Source: an uncultured Rhodospirillales bacterium (GTDB lineage: Bacteria; Pseudomonadota; Alphaproteobacteria; Acetobacterales; Acetobacteraceae). From it: 7,870 nucleotides of DNA. Made by a program: the position numbers and the translations under genes. Under the pieces are notes generated by a model. That model was not told the origin of the DNA and ran no database searches. It saw nothing but the letters and a program-made list of their open reading frames with translations. Shown here piece by piece: positions 1 through 6,307 of this stretch. The stretch is taken from assembly GCA_903928045.1 (NCBI GenBank), contig CAIYPH010000192.1, forward strand, positions 1 through 7,870, written 5' to 3'. Position 1 is the stretch's first letter; every line of letters begins with the position of its first letter.

Positions 1-135
1 ATGAAGGACAGCAAGGTCATCGTCGCCATCAACAAGGACGAGGAGGCGCCGATCTTCCAAGTGGCCGACTATGGCCTGGTGGCGGATCTGTTCGTCGCCC
101 TGCCTGAACTCGCCGCCGAGCTGGAGCGCGGCTGA
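1..135 (+). CDS. etfA: Electron transfer flavoprotein alpha subunit, C-terminal fragment
   Basis: This is the last 44 codons of an open frame that enters from before the window. EtfA pairs with EtfB to carry electrons from acyl-CoA and related dehydrogenases to ETF:quinone oxidoreductase, and its C-terminal domain binds FAD. The translation starts [19 protein letters not shown] and continues with [11 protein letters not shown], which is the highly conserved end of EtfA/FixB proteins. The stop is TGA at 133-135. The ATG at position 1 matches a conserved internal methionine of the family, so it is not the gene start. Roughly 270 residues, including the whole N-terminal domain, must lie upstream, and etfB is expected there as well, though neither can be seen. 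The next gene begins directly at the stop codon, so the two are almost surely co-transcribed and translationally coupled. A FixB paralogue for nitrogen fixation is possible, but the downstream neighbour favours housekeeping beta-oxidation. Confidence 0.93.
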   Translation: MKDSKVIVAINKDEEAPIFQVADYGLVADLFVALPELAAELERG

Positions 136-1065
136 GTGCCGGCAGATACGGGCGTGACCGCCGCTTCCGCCGACGCCCTGCTGGGCGCCCCCGCCATTGC
201 CACTGTCGGCGTCGTGGGGGCGGGCCAGATGGGCAGCGGGATCGCCCATGTCTGCGCGCTCTCCGGCCTTCCGGTGATCCTGCTCGACGTGAAGGCCGAT
301 GCGCTTGAAAAGGCGCTCGGCGTGATCGGCCGCAACATGGATCGTCAGGTCGGCCGCAACCTGATCACGCCGCTCGAGAAGGCCGAGGCGATGGCTCGCA
401 TCGGCACGTCGAGCGACTACGCCGCCTTCGGTGATACCGACCTCATCATCGAGGCCGCGACCGAGAAGGAGGAGGTGAAGCGGGCGATCTACAAGGTGCT
501 GACGCCGCACCTGAAGCCCTCCTGCATGATCGCCTCCAACACCTCCTCGATCTCCATCACCCGGCTCGGCGCCAGCACCGACCGGGCGGAGAAGTTCATC
601 GGCATGCACTTCATGAACCCGGTTCCGGTCATGAAGCTGGTGGAGCTGATCCGCGGCATCGCCACCGATGAGCCGACCTTCCTGGCCACCCAGGCGCTGG
701 CGACGCGGCTGAGCAAGATCACCGCGGTATCGGAGGATTTCCCGGCCTTCATCGTCAACCGCATCCTGGTGCCGATGATCAACGAGGCAGTCTACACGCT
801 CTACGAAGGCGTGGGCTCGGTCTCGGCGATCGATAGCGCGATGCGGCTCGGGGCCAATCACCCGATGGGGCCGTTGGAACTGGCGGATTTCATCGGGCTC
901 GATACCTGCCTCTCCATCATGCAGGTGCTGCATGATGGGCTGTCGGACAGCAAGTACCGCCCGTGTCCGCTGCTGGTGAAGTATGTCGAGGCCGGCTGGC
1001 TCGGCCGCAAAACCAATCGCGGCTTCTACGACTACACCCAGACCCCGCCGCGCCCGACCCGCTGA
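136..1065 (+). CDS. hbd: 3-hydroxybutyryl-CoA / 3-hydroxyacyl-CoA dehydrogenase
   Basis: NAD-dependent oxidation of (S)-3-hydroxyacyl-CoA to 3-ketoacyl-CoA, or the reverse, in the cytoplasm. The protein has 309 residues, slightly longer than the usual 280-295. The Rossmann fingerprint GAGQMG is at residues 28-33, with the acidic residue ending beta-2 (Asp51) that selects NAD. The C-terminal dimerisation domain follows from about residue 205. The expected active-site residues are all present: Ser137 in SNTSS, His158 in GMHFMNP, Glu170 in KLVE and Asn208 in VNRI. The C-terminal GWLGRK and GRGFYDY-like (NRGFYDY) motifs are also typical. The start is GTG, immediately after the etfA TGA, with GGAG about 10 bp upstream inside etfA. 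This gives some 20 residues before the first beta strand. An in-frame GTG at 154 is an alternative, but anything later than about 200 would cut the Rossmann fold. The pairing with etfA supports a role in beta-oxidation or PHB/crotonyl-CoA metabolism; the substrate chain length cannot be read from the sequence. Confidence 0.93.
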   Translation: MPADTGVTAASADALLGAPAIATVGVVGAGQMGSGIAHVCALSGLPVILLDVKADALEKALGVIGRNMDRQVGRNLITPLEKAEAMARIGTSSDYAAFGDTDLIIEAATEKEEVKRAIYKVLTPHLKPSCMIASNTSSISITRLGASTDRAEKFIGMHFMNPVPVMKLVELIRGIATDEPTFLATQALATRLSKITAVSEDFPAFIVNRILVPMINEAVYTLYEGVGSVSAIDSAMRLGANHPMGPLELADFIGLDTCLSIMQVLHDGLSDSKYRPCPLLVKYVEAGWLGRKTNRGFYDYTQTPPRPTR

Positions 1066-1075
1066 GCCCAGGGAG

Positions 1076-1975
1076 GTGGCGAGCTGGCAGTCCCGCCTGC
1101 TCTGCACCTTCCTGCGTGTGACCATGAAGCGGGCCGGGCGGCGGCCCTTCGATCCGCTGGTCGTCCGCCGCCGGTTGAGCGGGCGGCCCGGGGCGAAATA
1201 CATCCCGCCGGGGTGGACCGTGACACCGCATCGCCTCGGCGGGGTGCCGTGCGAAGTGGCGGCGCGGCCGGGGATGCGGGGCGATCTCGCGGTGCTATAT
1301 CTGCATGGCGGGGGCTATTTCTTCGGCTCGCCGCTGACCCATCGGCCGCTTGTTCTCGCGATGGCTAGGGCTGCCGATGCGCCGGGCTACGTGATCGATT
1401 ATCGGCTCGCCCCGGAGCACCCGTTTCCCGCCGCGCTCGAGGATGCGTTGGCCGCCTATCGCGCGCTCTCGGCCGATCGCCGCGTGCTGATCGCCGGGGA
1501 CTCGGCCGGCGGCGGGCTGGCCTTGGCGCTGGCCTGTGCCGCGCGCAACGCCGGGCTGCCATCCCCTGCCGCAATCGTCGCGTTTTCGCCCTGGACCGAT
1601 CTCGCCAACACCGGCGCGGCGGTGGTGCAGAATGCGGCGCGCTGCGCGATGTTCACCGCCCCGGCGCTGCACCAGGCCGCGGCACTCTACCTCGCTGGCA
1701 CCGATCCGTCGGACCCACGCGCCTCGCCGCTGCATGCCGATCTGGCGGATCTGCCGCCGCTGCTAATGTTCGCCGGGAGTGACGAGATGATGCGCGACGA
1801 TACCACCCGCCTCGCCGCGAAGGCGCGCGCGGCGGGCGTAGACACGGAGATGCACCTGGTGGCGGGGGTGCCGCATGTCTGGCCGATGTTCGCGCGCTAT
1901 CTGCCGGAAGGCCGTGTCGCCCTCGGCGTTGTGCGCCGGTTCATCGCCCGCATTGCGCCGCCACCCCTGGCTTGA
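1076..1975 (+). CDS. Alpha/beta hydrolase, hormone-sensitive-lipase family (family IV esterase)
   Basis: A cytoplasmic ester hydrolase of the alpha/beta-hydrolase_3 type, about 299 residues. The oxyanion-hole motif HGGG is at residues 77-80 (LYLHGGGYFFGS). The nucleophile elbow GDSAGG places the catalytic serine at about 143. The catalytic histidine is about 267 (GVPHVWP), and the acid is Asp236 or Glu237 in GSDEMMRDD. The DYRLAPEHPFPA segment just before the nucleophile is characteristic of this family. The start is uncertain. The frame is open back to an ATG at 983, but that would overlap the dehydrogenase by 83 bp. GTG at 1076 gives an N-terminus (MASWQSRLL) of the type I remember for homologues, although the AGGGAG stretch lies directly against it rather than at normal spacing. 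ATG at 1124 is the other choice and has no visible ribosome binding site. The gene begins 10 bp after the dehydrogenase stop, so it is probably in the same operon. The substrate is unknown; short-chain acyl esters are usual for the family. Confidence 0.9.
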   Translation: MASWQSRLLCTFLRVTMKRAGRRPFDPLVVRRRLSGRPGAKYIPPGWTVTPHRLGGVPCEVAARPGMRGDLAVLYLHGGGYFFGSPLTHRPLVLAMARAADAPGYVIDYRLAPEHPFPAALEDALAAYRALSADRRVLIAGDSAGGGLALALACAARNAGLPSPAAIVAFSPWTDLANTGAAVVQNAARCAMFTAPALHQAAALYLAGTDPSDPRASPLHADLADLPPLLMFAGSDEMMRDDTTRLAAKARAAGVDTEMHLVAGVPHVWPMFARYLPEGRVALGVVRRFIARIAPPPLA

Positions 1976-2010
1976 CGGGGCGTCCCGGCCGATACTGGAC
2001 GAGACATGGC

Positions 2011-2016
2011 AAGGAG
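2011..2016 (+). promoter_or_regulatory. Ribosome binding site of the Gfo/Idh/MocA gene
   Basis: AAGGAG ends 6 bp before the ATG at 2023, an ideal Shine-Dalgarno sequence and spacing. It decides the start: the frame is open back to a TTG at 1972, but that codon overlaps the hydrolase stop and has no such site. Confidence 0.8.
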
Positions 2017-2022
2017 CGACTC

Positions 2023-3162
2023 ATGGCGGTTCGGCAGATTGGGATCATCATCAACGGGGCCACCGGCCGCATCGGGACCACCCAACACGTCCATAACCTG
2101 ATGGCAATACGCGCCGATGGCGGTTTGACACTGGCCAATGGCGATCGGTTGATGCCGGAGCTGCTGCTGGTCGGCCGCGATGCCGGGCGGCTCGCCGCCC
2201 TGGCCAATGCAAATGGCGGGCTCCGCTGGACCACCGATCTCGCCGCCGCGCTGGCCGGGCCCGACGAGATCTTCATGGACTGTTCAGCCACTGGCGGCCG
2301 GCCCGAACTGGTGCGCCGGGCGATCGCGGCAGGCAAACACATCCACGTCGAAAAGCCGACCGCACCCACCGCCGCCGAGGCGATGGAGCTGGCCCGGCTG
2401 GCGGCCGCCGCCGGGGTGAAGCACGGGGTGATCCAGGACAAGTTGTTCTTGCCCGGTTTTGCGAAACTGATGTTTCTCAAGAAATCCGGCTTCTTTGGCC
2501 GCATCGTCGGTGCGCGGATCGATGCTGGCTCATGGATTTTCGACGGCGAATTGCAGACCTGCCAGCGCCCGAGCTGGAACTATCGCAAGTCCGATGGGGG
2601 CGGTCTCGCGCTCGATATGATGGCGCACTGGCGCTACATGATCGACCGCCTGGCCGCGCCGGTGGAGCGTGTCACCGCGCAAATCAGCACTGCCTTGCCG
2701 CGGCGGATCGACGAGGCGGGTAGCGCCTATGATGTCGATGTCGAGGACACCGTGCACGCGCTGCTCACGCTCGAAGGCGGAATTCCCGCGACGATCAGCA
2801 ACTCTTGGGCAACCCGGGTGCGCCGGGACGACACGATGTGCGTGCAGATCGACGGAACGCTGGGATCCGCGGTGGCGGGACGCAGCCGCTGTTTCATCCA
2901 GTCGGCCGGCAACACGCCGGATGCCTTTGGCGGCGCGTCGCTCGGGATGGATTTCACCAGGGATTGGGCGGAGGTGCCGGATACGCTGCCGGTGAAGCCG
3001 CCTTTCCGCCAGTGCTGGGAGCTGTTCCTACGCCATGTCGGCGATGATGCGCCGTATCTTCCGACGCTGGTGGAGGGCGCCAAGGCAGTACAACTCGCCG
3101 AGCTGGTGTATCGCAGCCATGCCGAGGGGCGGTGGATCGAGGCTGATCGGCTGGCGCTTTAA
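2023..3162 (+). CDS. Gfo/Idh/MocA family NAD(P)-dependent oxidoreductase
   Basis: A predicted cytoplasmic dehydrogenase of 379 residues, acting on a sugar, polyol or sugar-acid-like substrate that cannot be named from the sequence. The N-terminal Rossmann domain opens with NGATGRIG (11-18). The EKP motif at 110-112 (HVEKPTAP) carries the Lys expected at the active site. The C-terminal substrate domain contains GGGLALDMMAHWRYMID, where His202 sits in the usual catalytic position. Other blocks I associate with one subfamily are KHGVIQDKLFLPG (134-146), RPSWNYRKSDGGG (182-194), SWATRVRRDD (261-270) and ELFLRH (333-338). The nucleotide-binding fingerprint is not the common GxGxxG form: GATGRIG resembles the DapB-type loop. 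A 47-bp gap separates it from the hydrolase, longer than the other gaps in the block, and it has its own strong ribosome binding site. It may be the last gene of the operon or have its own promoter. I see no functional link to the acyl-CoA genes upstream. Confidence 0.88.
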   Translation: MAVRQIGIIINGATGRIGTTQHVHNLMAIRADGGLTLANGDRLMPELLLVGRDAGRLAALANANGGLRWTTDLAAALAGPDEIFMDCSATGGRPELVRRAIAAGKHIHVEKPTAPTAAEAMELARLAAAAGVKHGVIQDKLFLPGFAKLMFLKKSGFFGRIVGARIDAGSWIFDGELQTCQRPSWNYRKSDGGGLALDMMAHWRYMIDRLAAPVERVTAQISTALPRRIDEAGSAYDVDVEDTVHALLTLEGGIPATISNSWATRVRRDDTMCVQIDGTLGSAVAGRSRCFIQSAGNTPDAFGGASLGMDFTRDWAEVPDTLPVKPPFRQCWELFLRHVGDDAPYLPTLVEGAKAVQLAELVYRSHAEGRWIEADRLAL

Positions 3163-3171
3163 CGGGAGGCC

Positions 3172-3204
3172 GGAAGCCCTTCTTTTTGCAGAAGAACCGC
3201 TTCC
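3172..3204. terminator. Hairpin between convergent genes, putative bidirectional terminator
   Basis: The outer stem pairs GGAAGC (3172-3177) with GCTTCC (3199-3204), six perfect base pairs. Inside it CTTCT (3179-3183) pairs with AGAAG (3190-3194) around a 6-nt loop. One unpaired base on the left and four on the right separate the two stems. The element fills most of the 45-bp gap between the stops of the Gfo/Idh/MocA gene (+) and the DUF1028 gene (-), where a shared terminator is expected. There is no long T run after either arm, so intrinsic termination strength is uncertain. The only T run (3183-3187) lies in the hairpin itself. Confidence 0.55.
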
Positions 3205-3207
3205 TGC

Positions 3208-3924
3208 CTACCGCCCTACCCTGAGCGGACTTCCTGCCGCGGCAAACCCTGCGTCGATCGCGTCAAGATCGATCCGCCCGGCCGGGTCCGCCCGGCGCGG
3301 GGCGAATTTGAGGCCGGGTTCGCGGTCCCGCTTCCAGAGGCCGAGCAGGCGGCGCAGTTCGGGCAGCGGGTCGGCCGCATCATCCACGCGGATGTTGAGG
3401 TCGGGGAAGTCCTCCGTGGTGATGACGAACATCGCCGCCGATTGCCGGCCCCGTCGGTCCCCGCCCGCGGCCTCGCCGGCCTCCATCGCCGCCATCAGCC
3501 GCTCCGGCATGCCGCCGGGAGTGGCGAGGTAGGCGGCCAGGGTATCGGCGACCACATTGCCATTGGCCAGCATATTGCCGGCCACGCTCACGCCCGGCGC
3601 GCTCACTGAGCCGCACCAGGCGACGCAGTTGTCCCCAGTGAAGGCGAAGGAGGCGTCGTGGCGGTCGAGCGCGTGGATCTGCCGCAGCCCGGCGCCTTCA
3701 TCTCCGGCGATGGCGGAGAGCACGGCTCGTTCGGGCGACAGGCCACGGGCGAGTCCGTCCAGGGTCGGCGGGCCGAGATAGCGGTTGGAGAAGCTCTGCG
3801 AGGCGCAGGCGCCGATCCCGGCGCGCAGGAACGGCACCCCGGCGCCGACCGCGAAATTGCAGGTGGCGACCGCGAGGCCAAAGGCGCCGGTTTCGGCGTC
3901 ATGGGCGAGGATGGACCAGGTCAT
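3208..3924 (-). CDS. DUF1028 family protein (predicted Ntn-hydrolase fold)
   Basis: A protein of 238 residues belonging to the DUF1028 family, which is thought to share the N-terminal-nucleophile hydrolase fold and whose biochemical role is not settled. Family blocks visible in order are MTWSILAHDAETGAFGLAVAT at the N-terminus, an AVGAGVPFLRAGIGACASQS segment (25-44), GLSPERAV (61-68), FTGDNC (95-100), VAGNMLAN (114-121), the hallmark GDRRGRQSAA (155-164), and LNIRVDDAADP (176-186). No signal peptide or membrane segment is evident. There are two candidate ATGs. The one at 3930 has GGAG touching it, whereas the one at 3924 has the same GGAG six bases upstream, so 3924 is preferred. The frame stays open far upstream (to about 4536), but that part is only antisense to fdhD. 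The stop is TAG at 3208-3210. The gene stands alone, convergent with one neighbour and divergent from fdhD. It carries a C-terminal extension of about 40 residues (LKFAPRRADPAGRIDLD...) beyond the last clear family motif. Confidence 0.87.
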   Translation of the reverse strand: MTWSILAHDAETGAFGLAVATCNFAVGAGVPFLRAGIGACASQSFSNRYLGPPTLDGLARGLSPERAVLSAIAGDEGAGLRQIHALDRHDASFAFTGDNCVAWCGSVSAPGVSVAGNMLANGNVVADTLAAYLATPGGMPERLMAAMEAGEAAGGDRRGRQSAAMFVITTEDFPDLNIRVDDAADPLPELRRLLGLWKRDREPGLKFAPRRADPAGRIDLDAIDAGFAAAGSPLRVGR

Positions 3925-3978
3925 CGGCATCTCCGTAAGGTAGGATGCGAAGGATACACGGCGGCGAGGGGAGGGGCC
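3925..3978. promoter_or_regulatory. Divergent intergenic region between DUF1028 gene and fdhD
   Basis: These 54 bp separate two head-to-head starts, so promoters for both genes should lie here or inside the opposite gene's 5' end. I see a purine-rich ribosome binding site for fdhD (GAGGGGAGGGG, 3966-3976) and GGAG for the - strand gene (complement of 3931-3934). I cannot identify a convincing pair of -35 and -10 elements, nor an inverted repeat that would suggest an operator. Confidence 0.45.
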
Positions 3979-4857
3979 ATGACGAGTGGAGAGGAATGGC
4001 TGGTGGCGCCCGATCCGGACGACACCGCGCTGACCGAGGAGGTGATCGGCATCGACCATACCGGCGCAACCGTGGCCACGCGGGTGCCGGCGGAACGGGC
4101 GCTGACGCTGTTCCTCAATGGCCAGGAAATCGTCACCATGATGACGATCGGCGACCGGCCGGACTGTCTCGCGGTGGGCTACCTGCTCAACCAGACCATG
4201 CTGCTGCCGAAGGACCGCATCAAGGCGATCGACGTCGATCCCGAACTCGGCGTCGTCGTGGTTCGCACGGCCAGGCGCACCAACTACGAGGCCAAGCTGC
4301 GCCGGCGCGTGCTGACCTCCGGCTGCGCCCAGGGCACCGCCTATGGCAACATGATGGAGCGCTTCGAGACCGTGGTGCTCGACCCTGATGCGATCCTGCG
4401 CACCTCCTGGCTCTACGCGCTCTCGCGCAAAATCAACACGCGGCCGAGCCTCTACCTCACCGCCGGCGCCATTCATGGCTGCGTGCTGTGCGAGGAGGAC
4501 CGGCCGCTGGTCTATATGGAGGATGTCGGGCGGCACAATGCGATCGACAAGATCGCCGGCTGGATGCGGCTAAACGACGTCTCGCCCGCCGGCAAGCTGT
4601 TCTACACCACGGGGCGGCTGACCTCGGAGATGGTGATCAAATGCGTGCAGATGGCGATCCCCATCGTCATCAGCCGCAGCGGTTTCACCGCGCTTGGCGT
4701 GCAATTGGCACGGCAAGCGGGGCTCACCATGGTTGGGCGGGCGAAGGGCAAGCGCTTCCTTTGTCTCTCCGGCGAGGGGCGGCTGCGCTTCGATGCCGAC
4801 CCTGCGGAGGCGGTGCTGGAGGGGGCAATGCGGAAAGGCGCGCGTGACGACGATTGA
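3979..4857 (+). CDS. fdhD: Formate dehydrogenase accessory sulfurtransferase FdhD, atypical cysteine pattern
   Basis: FdhD passes sulfur from a cysteine desulfurase to the molybdenum or tungsten bis-MGD cofactor of formate dehydrogenase, which is needed for activity. The protein has 292 residues, a normal length. Family motifs include RALTLFLNGQEI near the N-terminus, the RRVLTSGCAQGTAYGN loop (109-124), the EDVGRHNAIDKIAGW cofactor-binding block (181-195), YTTGRLTSEMVIKCVQM (209-225) and IPIVISRSGFTALGVQLA (227-244). E. coli FdhD has a CxxC pair (Cys121/Cys124) in the first loop. Here only the first is kept (Cys116) and position 119 is Gly. A different CxxC occurs at Cys168/Cys171, just ahead of EDVGRHNA. 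I believe this belongs to a known divergent FdhD branch, so a loss of function should not be assumed. The ATG at 3979 has GAGG nine bases upstream; the open frame reaching back to 3658 is antisense to the DUF1028 gene. The next gene begins within or just after its end, suggesting a two-gene operon. No formate dehydrogenase subunit gene is in the window. Confidence 0.92.
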   Translation: MTSGEEWLVAPDPDDTALTEEVIGIDHTGATVATRVPAERALTLFLNGQEIVTMMTIGDRPDCLAVGYLLNQTMLLPKDRIKAIDVDPELGVVVVRTARRTNYEAKLRRRVLTSGCAQGTAYGNMMERFETVVLDPDAILRTSWLYALSRKINTRPSLYLTAGAIHGCVLCEEDRPLVYMEDVGRHNAIDKIAGWMRLNDVSPAGKLFYTTGRLTSEMVIKCVQMAIPIVISRSGFTALGVQLARQAGLTMVGRAKGKRFLCLSGEGRLRFDADPAEAVLEGAMRKGARDDD

Positions 4858-4864
4858 GTGGCTG

Positions 4865-5719
4865 ATGGACCCGGCGGCCGCCCTGGCGCTGGGCTCGGCG
4901 CTGTGCCTGGCGATTGCGCTGGTGCTGGCGCGGGTGGGGCTGCGCGGGCATGGGGTGATCGCGGCGGCAGCCACCAGCGTGCCGACGGCGACCGCGCTGA
5001 TGTGGCTGGCCGCCCCCTTCGCGCTGGATGTGAGCGGGTTCGACTGGCGGGCGGTGGGGATCTTCGCGGCATGCGGGGCGCTGTTCCCGATCGGGCAGAC
5101 ACTGCTCTCCTTCGCCACCAACCGGCTGATGGGCCCGGCGCTCGCCGGCGCCCTCTCCAACACCACGCCCTTATTCGCGCTCGGTTTCGCGGCACTCCTG
5201 CTGGATGAGCCGGTAACGCCGGGGCGGGCAGCCGGGGCAGCGGCGATCATCGCGGGCGTGGTGCTGCTGAGCCTCGGCGGCGGCGGGGTGCGGCGCGATT
5301 GGCCGCTCTGGGCGCTCGGGCTGCCGGTGCTGTCGGCGGTGATCCGCGGCGTCGTGCAACCCGGCGTGAAACTCGGTCTTGCCTACTGGCACGCCCCCTT
5401 CGCCGCCTCGCTGGTGGGCTACACCGTGTCTTCCGCAGTCATCCTCTCGCTGCGGGCGGTGGTGGGGGCGCCCCGCGTCTCGGCGCGCGAGCGGGCGATG
5501 TTCATGGTGGTCGGCGTGAGCAACGCCTCGGCGGTGATGCTGATGTATGCGGCGTTGGCGCTGGGCGCGGTGGGGCTGGTGGCACCGCTGGTGGCCAGCT
5601 ATCCGCTATTCACTCTCGTGTTGAGCGCCGTCTTCCTCCGGGGCGAGCGGTTGCATGCGCAGTTGCTGGCCGGCGTCGGGGTGACGGTGGGCGGTGTCGT
5701 CCTCGTCCTAGCCGGCTAA
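4865..5719 (+). CDS. EamA/DMT superfamily inner-membrane transporter
   Basis: An integral membrane protein of about 284 residues with roughly ten hydrophobic segments and two EamA repeats. Each repeat ends with the family's typical acidic-residue signature: [10 protein letters not shown] at 111-120 in the first half and [10 protein letters not shown] at 256-265 in the second. The central [15 protein letters not shown] (98-112) and [15 protein letters not shown] (244-258) segments are the matching helix pairs of the two halves, as expected for an internally duplicated drug/metabolite transporter. The transported substrate cannot be deduced; family members export amino acids, metabolites or nucleotide-related compounds. 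Two starts are possible. ATG 4865 lies 7 bp after the fdhD stop with a weak GAG site. GTG 4844 lies inside the fdhD end, with AAGG five bases upstream, and adds seven residues (MTTIEWL). Either way it is closely coupled to fdhD. Its last 12 bp overlap the 3' end of mobA on the other strand. Confidence 0.87.
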   Translation: MDPAAALALGSALCLAIALVLARVGLRGHGVIAAAATSVPTATALMWLAAPFALDVSGFDWRAVGIFAACGALFPIGQTLLSFATNRLMGPALAGALSNTTPLFALGFAALLLDEPVTPGRAAGAAAIIAGVVLLSLGGGGVRRDWPLWALGLPVLSAVIRGVVQPGVKLGLAYWHAPFAASLVGYTVSSAVILSLRAVVGAPRVSARERAMFMVVGVSNASAVMLMYAALALGAVGLVAPLVASYPLFTLVLSAVFLRGERLHAQLLAGVGVTVGGVVLVLAG

Positions 5720-6307
5720 CAGCCGCTCGGCCTCCGCGAGATCCTCGGGCGTGTTGGCGTTGAAGAACGGGTCGGGCATTTCCGGGAAATCCGCGTGGGC
5801 GATCCCATACTTGGCCGTCCAGGCGTCGATCTTGCGCATTCCGCCGCGCAAATCCGCTTCCAGCGCATCGGCCAGCGCCACCGGCCACAGCCCGATCACC
5901 GGATGGGTCCACCCCCCCGAGGCGGCGCAGGCGAGCGGCACCCCGGCCGCGACGCGGGCGGCTTCAAGGTGGGCGGCGAGGTCATGCGGCAGAAACGGCG
6001 TGTCAGTCGGCACCGACAGCAGAGTCTCCGCCCCCAGCGCCGCCGCCCATCGTAGCCCGGCGAGGATACCTGCCAGCGGCCCCGGCGTCTCGGCGACCGT
6101 GTCCGGCATCACCTCCATCCCCCACGCGGCGAAGCGCGCCGGATCACCATTCGCATTCAGCGCCAGCCCCGCCACCTGCGGACGGATGCGGTCGATCACG
6201 TGAGCCAGCAAAGGCCGCCCGGCGAGCAGGCGCAGCGGCTTGTCGCCCCCGCCCATCCGACGGGCCAGCCCGCCAGCGAGCAGAATGGCGACGGGGCGCG
6301 CGCTCAA
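5708..6307 (-). CDS. mobA: Molybdenum cofactor guanylyltransferase MobA
   Basis: MobA transfers GMP from GTP to molybdopterin, giving the MGD cofactor used by DMSO-reductase-family enzymes such as formate dehydrogenase. The protein has 199 residues, normal for the family. The nucleotide-binding N-terminus is [18 protein letters not shown] (8-25), with LAGG, Arg17, Gly19 and Lys23. [10 protein letters not shown] (76-85) follows. The metal-binding aspartate lies in VPTDTPFLP (Asp102). [10 protein letters not shown] (133-142) and the C-terminal [13 protein letters not shown] (182-194) complete the pattern. The only start that keeps the nucleotide loop is a TTG at 6307-6305, which overlaps the CoA-transferase stop as TTGA. 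No clear Shine-Dalgarno is visible, which suggests expression by translational coupling with the gene upstream. No in-frame ATG or GTG precedes it nearby. The neighbour two genes away, fdhD, acts on the finished cofactor of the same enzyme class, though it lies on the opposite strand. An MocA-type cytidylyltransferase is the main alternative, but the NxNTPEDL ending favours MobA. Confidence 0.91.
   Translation of the reverse strand: MSARPVAILLAGGLARRMGGGDKPLRLLAGRPLLAHVIDRIRPQVAGLALNANGDPARFAAWGMEVMPDTVAETPGPLAGILAGLRWAAALGAETLLSVPTDTPFLPHDLAAHLEAARVAAGVPLACAASGGWTHPVIGLWPVALADALEADLRGGMRKIDAWTAKYGIAHADFPEMPDPFFNANTPEDLAEAERLLAG

Noticed and set aside
983..1075. ATG 983 as the start of the alpha/beta hydrolase
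   Set aside because: It would overlap the dehydrogenase gene by 83 bp and add a Pro/Arg/Ala-rich stretch that looks like out-of-frame translation of GC-rich DNA.
1976..1989. Small hairpin (CGGG/CCCG with a 4-nt loop) after the hydrolase
   Set aside because: Only four pairs and no T run; such short palindromes are common by chance in DNA this GC-rich.
1971..1996. Possible promoter: CTTGAC (1971-1976) with GATACT (1991-1996)
   Set aside because: The -35-like hexamer is good, but the spacing to the only -10-like hexamer is about 14 bp, too short for a normal sigma-70 type promoter. CTTGAC also includes the hydrolase stop codon.
3658..3978. Open frame upstream of fdhD on the + strand
   Set aside because: It is antisense to the DUF1028 coding region; FdhD homology begins after the ATG at 3979, which has its own ribosome binding site.
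3925..4536. Long - strand open frame extending the DUF1028 gene upstream by about 200 codons
   Set aside because: It lies wholly antisense to fdhD and shows no family similarity. The part with DUF1028 motifs begins exactly at an ATG with a well-spaced GGAG (3924).
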